This document shows positions 58,838 through 64,000 of a stretch of DNA of 64,000 bases, piece by piece (the first letter of the stretch is position 1; every line of letters starts with the position of its first letter). Origin of the DNA: Bacillus sp. A301a_S52 (GTDB taxonomy: Bacteria; Bacillota; Bacilli; Bacillales; Salisediminibacteriaceae); contig JABXYP010000001.1 of NCBI GenBank assembly GCA_024701455.1, forward strand, positions 624,001 through 688,000, given 5' to 3'. Below the pieces are notes generated by a model that worked only from the letters and a program-made list of their open reading frames with translations, did no database searches and was not told where the DNA came from. Made by a program: the position numbers and the translations under genes.

Positions 58838-59245
58838 TTAATCGAAAGTTGCGGGATCTTCTTTCGTATCAGGCTGTAAAAGGGTAAGGAAAAGAAAAAA
58901 GATAAAGCTTAAAGAAAGGATAGAACCGCTTACGATATAAAAAATAAGTGAGAATGTTTCAGGGAGAGGTAGTGTCCCAACCATGAAGACATACATGCCT
59001 GCATTTAAACCGAAAGTCCCAATTAGAGCAGTCCACACATGAAGTGTTGCTAACAGTTTATGTTTAGGTTTATAAATTTTATAAAAAAGACTCCAAGCAA
59101 ATAAAGTTAGCCATCCAACGACGAGGACATGGGCATGGACAGGTCTTAATGCATAAGAACCAGCCCCTGCCATATGCCCACCCATCATAACGCCAATAAC
59201 GCCGAATAAGGCAGAGGCAATAAGTAATTTTTTACTATGTGACAT
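58838..59245 (-). CDS. Small haem-copper-oxidase-like membrane protein
   Basis: A 135-residue protein with four hydrophobic segments. ALRPVHAHVLVVGWLTLFAW and the spaced histidines H24, H37, H39 and H69 resemble part of subunit I of cbb3-type oxidases or nitric oxide reductase, as in small Bacillus proteins annotated as cytochrome c oxidase-like. It lacks the full set of helices and cannot itself be an oxidase. AAGGAGCG precedes the ATG. Role unknown. Confidence 0.75.
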   Translation of the reverse strand: MSHSKKLLIASALFGVIGVMMGGHMAGAGSYALRPVHAHVLVVGWLTLFAWSLFYKIYKPKHKLLATLHVWTALIGTFGLNAGMYVFMVGTLPLPETFSLIFYIVSGSILSLSFIFFLFLTLLQPDTKEDPATFD

Positions 59246-59387
59246 ATAATCGCTCCTTTATTAGAAATAAAGTTTTATTTTAACATGTGAGAGGAGGAGG
59301 TATAAAAGAAAATGTGCGGTTATGGTGTATGATAACTTCTTTAATGATAGAAGTCATGTGTGAATGAACCAGGTAATATCACAAATT

Positions 59388-59424
59388 GGAAAAAGCAGGA
59401 GTCCCTAAGGATCCTGCTTTTTAT
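59388..59424. terminator. Symmetric terminator-like hairpin in the 59246-59986 gap
   Basis: AAAAAGCAGGA pairs with TCCTGCTTTTT, with an A run and a T run, so it could stop either strand. The rest of this 740-base gap (including 59510-59945) shows no gene; 59600-59650 faintly resembles the insert of the repeat at 30812-30854. Confidence 0.6.
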
Positions 59425-59946
59425 CGGTTTCAGAATAGTTTTTTAAATGGTGTTCATATATTAGTTATCGCTATGATAAAATCTTTGATTAAATACACGC
59501 CGCGGTAAATTCCTGCAGCAGAAGTCTTGTATTACTTAAATAATGAAAGCCCTGCCTCTCTTTCATCCTTGCGGTTCCGTAACCGCGCCAGTGTAACTTT
59601 TGGCGTTTCCACGTATTCGCAGGATTCCAGAAGGTTAGTTATAACCTAATGAATATAATCAGTGTCACTTGACATAGTCGGTTCATCATAACGACGCACC
59701 TTCTTCAACCAAAAACAATCTTAACATAATGACATATAAAAGTCAATATATTTCCAAATATAACTAAAATGATCCGTGACAACAGTTTTGGAGCCTATTT
59801 TTATTCACAGGAAAGGTCACGTCTCCTGAATAGAGCGGGGTGGGATAAATCTGCCCAAGGAAAGTCTGATGCAGTTGTTTCCTGATATAACCTGCCGTTT
59901 TGTTCCGAGCCAGATAAACCAAGATGTTAATACAAGACATAAATGA

Positions 59947-59974
59947 AACCGACACCTGATAACAGGTGTCGGAA
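59947..59974 (-). terminator. Terminator of dps
   Basis: CCGACACCTG pairs with CAGGTGTCGG on the minus strand, followed by TTTCATTT. Confidence 0.75.
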
Positions 59975-59986
59975 AGTTTATATCAA

Positions 59987-60460
59987 TTAAACTGTAGTAC
60001 GGCGTCTAGAGCTTCTTTTATTACCAAGATAAGCGTTCAGCATCCAAATGTGTTGTTCAATTGAGGATTTAATGACAATGAACATGTCTGCAGTCACATT
60101 ATCATGGTTATCTTCAGCTACTTCGATAAGTTGTGCTGATTCGTCGCTAATTGTTTCAAAATCTTTTACTAACGCTGCTACCATGTCAGCTGGTGTTTCA
60201 TCACCAGTCGCTTCTTTAGTAGTTGCTTCATTCAAATACTCTTTTAATGTGGCAATTGGGTTTTCACCGATCGTTAATATACGTTCTGCAATCTCATCAA
60301 TATTTGTGGCAGCTTCGTTGTAAAACTCTTCAAATTTTTCATGAAGTGTAAAAAAGCTTGGACCAGTAACATACCAGTGGTAATTGTGGAGCTTTGTGTT
60401 TAATACATTCCAATTCGCTAGTTGCTTATTCATTTCTTGTGTTAAATTTTTGTTTGCCAT
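59987..60460 (-). CDS. dps: DNA-protecting ferritin-like protein Dps
   Basis: A 157-residue Dps, the mini-ferritin that stores iron and protects DNA under oxidative stress. The inter-subunit ferroxidase ligands are in LHNYHWYVTGPSFFTLHEKF and EEFYNEAATNIDEIAERIL. A basic tail (KRSSRRRT) suits DNA contact. AAGGAGTG precedes the ATG. A PerR-like box upstream supports peroxide induction, as for Bacillus mrgA. Confidence 0.95.
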   Translation of the reverse strand: MANKNLTQEMNKQLANWNVLNTKLHNYHWYVTGPSFFTLHEKFEEFYNEAATNIDEIAERILTIGENPIATLKEYLNEATTKEATGDETPADMVAALVKDFETISDESAQLIEVAEDNHDNVTADMFIVIKSSIEQHIWMLNAYLGNKRSSRRRTTV

Positions 60461-60543
60461 AGTTAAAGCACTCCTTTAGTTGTTATCCTTTTATTATCTC
60501 TTTTATATTTAATAGTATATATCAAATTAAAAATAAAATCAAA

Positions 60544-60558
60544 TAATAATTATTATAA
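60544..60558. promoter_or_regulatory. PerR box upstream of dps
   Basis: TAATAATTATTATAA matches TTATAATNATTATAA at 13 of 14 defined positions, 84 bases upstream of dps. The remaining stretch 60559-60863 holds no gene. Confidence 0.75.
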
Positions 60559-60863
60559 ATAAGGATTTCTGATAGTGAGGAAAAAAGTCGCTACATAATT
60601 TACTCATTTATTCCCCTATAATTGTTATCATTAAACACTTCCACTTATAGATGTATTATCCCCCCCATTTAAAGCTAAGAGATGATGCTTGATCTATTCT
60701 CTCTTAATTGCCTCACTCCTATTCTCCTACTTAGTTCAGTGAAAGATACCAATTGTTTTTTAAAAGGAATGAAATAGAACTATGTTAAATATGATGAAAG
60801 TTATTGCACTTCTCATTAACCATTTGATATAGTAAATAAGTCAATTACTTAGGGGGCTAACTA

Positions 60864-61352
60864 ATGGATCAAAAGATAGAGGATTTTGCAGGCTATCAGC
60901 TGAGTGTTGTCTCACATTTTATCCATAATCAACATAATCGCTACTTAGCGGACTATGGGGTTACAAGAGCACAAGCAAAAGCTCTTTATTTATTAGCAAA
61001 GCATGGTGACTTAGCACAATCTGACTTACAAAAACGCCTTTACATTCAAGCATCAACAATGAATGGAATAGTAGAGTCGTTGTTAAAGAACATGCTTATA
61101 AAAAAGGATGCTAGCGAAGCTGATCGGCGAACTAAAGTGATTAGTCTTACAAATAAGGGAAAAAAATTAGAGAAAGATTTAGCTAATGAAATTAAACGTG
61201 TGGAAAAGCAATTATTATCAGGTTTTTCAGAAGAAGAAAAGAATGTGCTTATTAATTGGCTAAAATTAATGAAGCAAAATTTACAAGTGATGACAGACGA
61301 TGCCTCATCACAAGATGTTAAGAAAGAAGGGAATACCTATGAAACAAAGTGA
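60864..61352 (+). CDS. MarR-family transcriptional regulator
   Basis: A 162-residue winged-helix MarR protein (LAQSDLQKRLYIQASTMNGI and DASEADRRTKVISLTNKGKK). It overlaps the next gene, a MATE pump, by 14 bases, so they are translated together and it likely represses its own operon. TTAGGGGG precedes the ATG. Inducer unknown. Confidence 0.9.
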   Translation: MDQKIEDFAGYQLSVVSHFIHNQHNRYLADYGVTRAQAKALYLLAKHGDLAQSDLQKRLYIQASTMNGIVESLLKNMLIKKDASEADRRTKVISLTNKGKKLEKDLANEIKRVEKQLLSGFSEEEKNVLINWLKLMKQNLQVMTDDASSQDVKKEGNTYETK

Positions 61353-62730
61353 TCAAAGTATGCAGTTAGGAACGGAACCTATTCCTAAGTTGCTTAGAAA
61401 ATTATCTATTCCCGCTATTATTGGCATGCTCGTTATGTCTATTTATAATGTGGTTGATACTATTTTTATTTCCTACGCAGTAGGGATTGATGGTGTTGCT
61501 GCAGTGACCATTGCTTTTCCAATTATGCTAATAGTAATGGCTGTAGCTGCTGCACTTGGCATCGGGGGTGCTTCACTTATATCTCGAAGACTTGGTGAAC
61601 GACGAGAAGCAGAGGCAAACCGTGTGTTCAACACCGTCATATCTTTAGTTGTTATAGTAAGTATGGCTGGTGTTATAAGTTCATTTACTATATTGGAGCC
61701 TGTACTCCGTATGTTTGGTGCTACCCCAGAACTTATGCAAGGTGCTCATGATTATATTTTTCCGATTATGTTGGGCACGGTCTTTTTCTCGTTTGCCTTC
61801 GCTACCAACGCCATTATTCGATCAGAAGGAAATTCGAAATTTGCAATGATGACGATGATCGTGCCGGCGGTTCTTAATATTATTTTAGATCCGATCTTTA
61901 TCATCTGGCTAGATATGGGGGTTCAAGGTGCTGCAATTGCTACCGTTTTGGCGCAGGCGAGTATTTCATTTATAGTCTTATGGTACTTCTTAAGTGGTAA
62001 AAGCTCATTGATGATTGTACTGAAAGAAATGCTGCCTCGCTGGTCGATTACGAAAGAAGTGGTGGTTATTGGAATGCCAGCGTTTGTCCGCCAAGTGGCA
62101 GGCAGTGTGATGATGGTAGCCATCAACAGTATGTTAATCATTCATGGCAGTGAATTTTACGTTGGCGTTTTCGGTATCGTGCAGAGGGTTTCCATGTTTG
62201 CTCTTATGCCGATGATGGGGATACTTCAAGGAATGCAGCCTATTGTAGGGTACAATTTTGGGGCTAAGCAATTAGAGCGCATGCGAGAAACGATCTTAGT
62301 AGGATTAAAAGTCGTGACTGTTTTTTCTATTGCTGTCTTTATTATTATGATGGCTTTTCCGAATGTTTTAATGAGGGTTTTTACTGCTGATTCAGCAGTT
62401 ATTGAGACAGGGTCAATAGGGATGCGCATTATATTTGCGTGCGCCTTCTTAATAGGAGCGCAAGTTGTAAGTGGCGGTTTATATCAGGCATTGGGGAAAG
62501 CCAAGCCAGCTCTTATATTGTCGATGGCTCGTCAGATTTTATTCTTAGTGCCTCTCGTTTTAATCTTACCGCATTTTTTCGGTGTTTGGGGTGTGTTTAT
62601 TGCCTTTCCTTTAGCGGATATATTGGCATTTGCTCTTTCAATTTTCTTTATGTATAAAGATCGTAAGCTCTTCTTTACAGGGGGGAAAGAGGAGATAAAA
62701 TTTGAAAACAAGCAGCCGGCGTCTTCTTAG
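61339..62730 (+). CDS. MATE-family efflux pump
   Basis: A 463-residue multidrug and toxin extrusion pump with about twelve hydrophobic segments in two halves. LRKLSIPAIIGMLVMSIYNV begins the first, and GMPAFVRQVAGSVMMVAINS the second. ATG 61339 is used because AGAAGGGAA lies just before it; the open frame extends 13 codons earlier within marR. It exports cationic compounds with sodium or proton gradient; exact substrate unknown. Hairpin after it at 62819-62850. Confidence 0.92.
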   Translation: MKQSDQSMQLGTEPIPKLLRKLSIPAIIGMLVMSIYNVVDTIFISYAVGIDGVAAVTIAFPIMLIVMAVAAALGIGGASLISRRLGERREAEANRVFNTVISLVVIVSMAGVISSFTILEPVLRMFGATPELMQGAHDYIFPIMLGTVFFSFAFATNAIIRSEGNSKFAMMTMIVPAVLNIILDPIFIIWLDMGVQGAAIATVLAQASISFIVLWYFLSGKSSLMIVLKEMLPRWSITKEVVVIGMPAFVRQVAGSVMMVAINSMLIIHGSEFYVGVFGIVQRVSMFALMPMMGILQGMQPIVGYNFGAKQLERMRETILVGLKVVTVFSIAVFIIMMAFPNVLMRVFTADSAVIETGSIGMRIIFACAFLIGAQVVSGGLYQALGKAKPALILSMARQILFLVPLVLILPHFFGVWGVFIAFPLADILAFALSIFFMYKDRKLFFTGGKEEIKFENKQPASS

Positions 62731-62818
62731 AATCACAGGACTAAACAGAAGTGTGTGAAAAAAAGGAGCCGGTGAAGAGATTAAGATTAATGACTGAAAG
62801 TGTCTAAATAGTTCCTAA

Positions 62819-62850
62819 TCCATCAGCATTCAAACTGATGGGTTTCCTTA
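62819..62850 (+). terminator. Terminator after the MATE gene
   Basis: CCATCAG pairs with CTGATGG, followed by GTTTCCTT. Confidence 0.6.
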
Positions 62851-62927
62851 GTTAGTGAGCTTATAACAGTTGATTAGAAGAAGACTTATTCTCAATATTG
62901 ACATCTAAGAAAAGCGAGTTGATTTTC

Positions 62928-63416
62928 ATGCAAAAGCATAAAAGGGAAATGATCAACCATCAATTAGAGGCAATCAAATTTGTTAACTCTTTACGAGCTT
63001 TAAGGAACGAATTATGGAGAAGTGAAATTAGCGAAGGTAAATGGACGATTGCTGAAATCATCGGGCATTTTAAGCCATGGGATGAATTCATGCTCTATCA
63101 GCGATTACCCTATATATTTTTAGAGAAAGTCCTCCCGAAAGCACCGGATCCACAAGTGACAAATGCTATGGCTGCTTCTATTAGTAGAGGTGAGCCGCAG
63201 CAAATCACGATTGATAAGTTTATTCTTAATAGAAAAGGCATTTATAAAGTGATTAAGGAAATACCTGATAGTCAATTAGAGGCAACCTTTTTGTTGGGGG
63301 ATAAGTGGTTATCATTGTATGATTATTTGAGATATTTAGCGGACCATGATCGTCATCATTTTAACCAAATTGAGAGAGCTATTCATGAAAATGACCATTT
63401 AAAAAAGTTAAGCTGA
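62928..63416 (+). CDS. DinB-like (DinB_2) protein
   Basis: A 162-residue four-helix protein of the DinB/YfiT superfamily. Metal ligands are probably the histidines in IIGHFKPWDEFMLY and LADHDRHHFNQIE. I use ATG 62928 (weak site GCGAG); the frame is open from TTG 62898. Such proteins are metal-dependent thiol transferases or of unknown role. Single gene. Confidence 0.8.
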   Translation: MQKHKREMINHQLEAIKFVNSLRALRNELWRSEISEGKWTIAEIIGHFKPWDEFMLYQRLPYIFLEKVLPKAPDPQVTNAMAASISRGEPQQITIDKFILNRKGIYKVIKEIPDSQLEATFLLGDKWLSLYDYLRYLADHDRHHFNQIERAIHENDHLKKLS

Positions 63417-63608
63417 TAGAGACAACTACCATTGCAATAGTATCTTTTATTTGTAGCATTATTTTCTTACGTCACTTTTTTGTTGACCGTTCCTTACTTT
63501 GTTAGGAATTGTGCTTGTCTTCGTGTTATTTACTAATCTATTTAGATAAAATGTCTATATGAGTGAGAGGAAACCGAACTCCTTTCACTTATGCTCATTT
63601 TACATTAT

Positions 63609-63692
63609 CACAGATAAGCGTCCGTAAACCTCCCTGCTCAATAGTGAGAAGAGATAACGACCGCTAATGTCTTGATTGAAGGTTCGTTTTAT
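63609..63692 (+). repeat. Intergenic hairpin repeat, short form with shortened middle
   Basis: CACAGATAAGCGTCCGTAAA, then AGATAACGACCGCTAATGTC, TTGATTGAAGG and TTCGTTTTAT. The middle of the hairpin is deleted, giving 84 bp. Confidence 0.8.
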
Positions 63693-63720
63693 CTTAACTG
63701 AACAAGATTTGTTATAACTA

Positions 63721-63756
63721 TAAAATCCCGGTACAGGCTGACCTGAACCGGGATTA
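63721..63756 (-). terminator. Terminator of the UspA gene
   Basis: AATCCCGGTTCAGG pairs with CCTGTACCGGGATT on the minus strand, followed by TTTATAG. Confidence 0.75.
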
Positions 63757-63774
63757 ATTATGTCATATAGCGCG

Positions 63775-64000
63775 TTATTTCACCATGAGAACAGGGGCTT
63801 TAACGTGCTTGATCACTTTATGGCTGACACTGCCTAAAACCATCGTTTGCACAGTTCCAAGACCTCGGCTCCCAATAACTAAAGCGTCATAATGGCTGTT
63901 GTTCGCATGCTCAATAATGGATTCGGCTGCACCATTGCTACCGTGTAAAATCGTTATTTTAGTTGCAATTCCAGCTTCTATGATCTTGTCTTTAAATGGC
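63775..64000 (-). CDS. Universal stress protein UspA family, C-terminal part
   Basis: The last 75 codons of a UspA-family gene that continues past the window edge. DALVIGSRGLGTVQTMVLGS followed by VSHKVIKHVKAPVLMVK is the nucleotide-binding end of the fold (GSRGLG...GS). The N terminus is not visible, so length and start are unknown. Confidence 0.88.
   Translation of the reverse strand, partial: PFKDKIIEAGIATKITILHGSNGAAESIIEHANNSHYDALVIGSRGLGTVQTMVLGSVSHKVIKHVKAPVLMVK

Noticed and set aside
59764..59955. 63-codon minus-strand open frame between dps and the small membrane protein
   Set aside because: No ribosome-binding site or domain, and it lies downstream of dps across its terminator.

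Overview
The window looks like a chromosome segment from a spore-forming, low-GC member of the Bacillaceae, probably an alkaliphilic or salt-tolerant soil or sediment bacterium. This rests on a SpoVAF-type sporulation gene, Bacillus-style leader RNAs (S-box, T-box, M-box, LicT antiterminators), Fur/PerR-like boxes, a yclNOPQ-like siderophore importer and a KhtTU/AmhMT-like K+(NH4+)/H+ antiporter pair. The species cannot be fixed from the sequence alone.

Layout. 374-853: a GyrI-like domain protein. 1312-9402: an S-box-controlled methionine operon (metI, metC, bifunctional yitJ, B12-dependent metH). 9404-10255: a CatE-like VOC dioxygenase. 10492-15306: a beta-glucoside operon (licT, bglP, bglH) with two LicT antiterminator targets. 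15371-19646: hmoA with a Fur-like box, ppaC, an EamA exporter, and a polar amino acid ABC permease and binding protein without an ATPase. 20246-23996: TetR regulator plus a large RND pump. 24314-26323: a chemoreceptor. 26688-28280: nagP behind a NagR/DasR-like operator. 28605-30655: a MarR regulator, a tyrosine T-box and tyrZ. 31108-34946: yclNOPQ on the minus strand behind a Fur-like box. 35375-37953: uppP and spoVAF. 38123-39923: mgtE behind an M-box. 40341-41270: murB. 41431-42667: a complete IS3-family element. 42799-47500: ArsR, GNAT, ferritin-like, MntP/YtaF-like, azoR and YdjM-like genes. 47676-51154: a glutamate symporter, a remnant of an MFS pump gene and khtT-khtU. 51409-52275: a TetR regulator. 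52585-57566: galK-galE-galT plus a ROK regulator. 57729-58493: a YtvA-like LOV-STAS photoreceptor. The rest holds a small haem-copper-oxidase-like membrane protein, dps with a PerR-like box, marR-MATE, a DinB-like protein and the end of a UspA gene.

Most coding content is ordinary Bacillaceae housekeeping and transport. The unusual material is between genes. (1) Two arrays of a TTTTCAGCA-type unit, repeated at about 21 bp (two DNA helical turns), each lie between the stop codon and the intrinsic terminator of unrelated minus-strand genes (17958-18051 and 38006-38118). (2) A dispersed family of about 105-215 bp intergenic hairpin elements occurs at ten loci plus a related locus, in long and short forms that differ by a segment bounded by TGATTGA direct repeats. 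(3) The IS3-family element sits in the loop of a related palindrome with a GAT target duplication. (4) A 185-bp MITE-like element has 16-bp terminal inverted repeats. The MarR gene upstream of tyrZ may use an ATA start codon.
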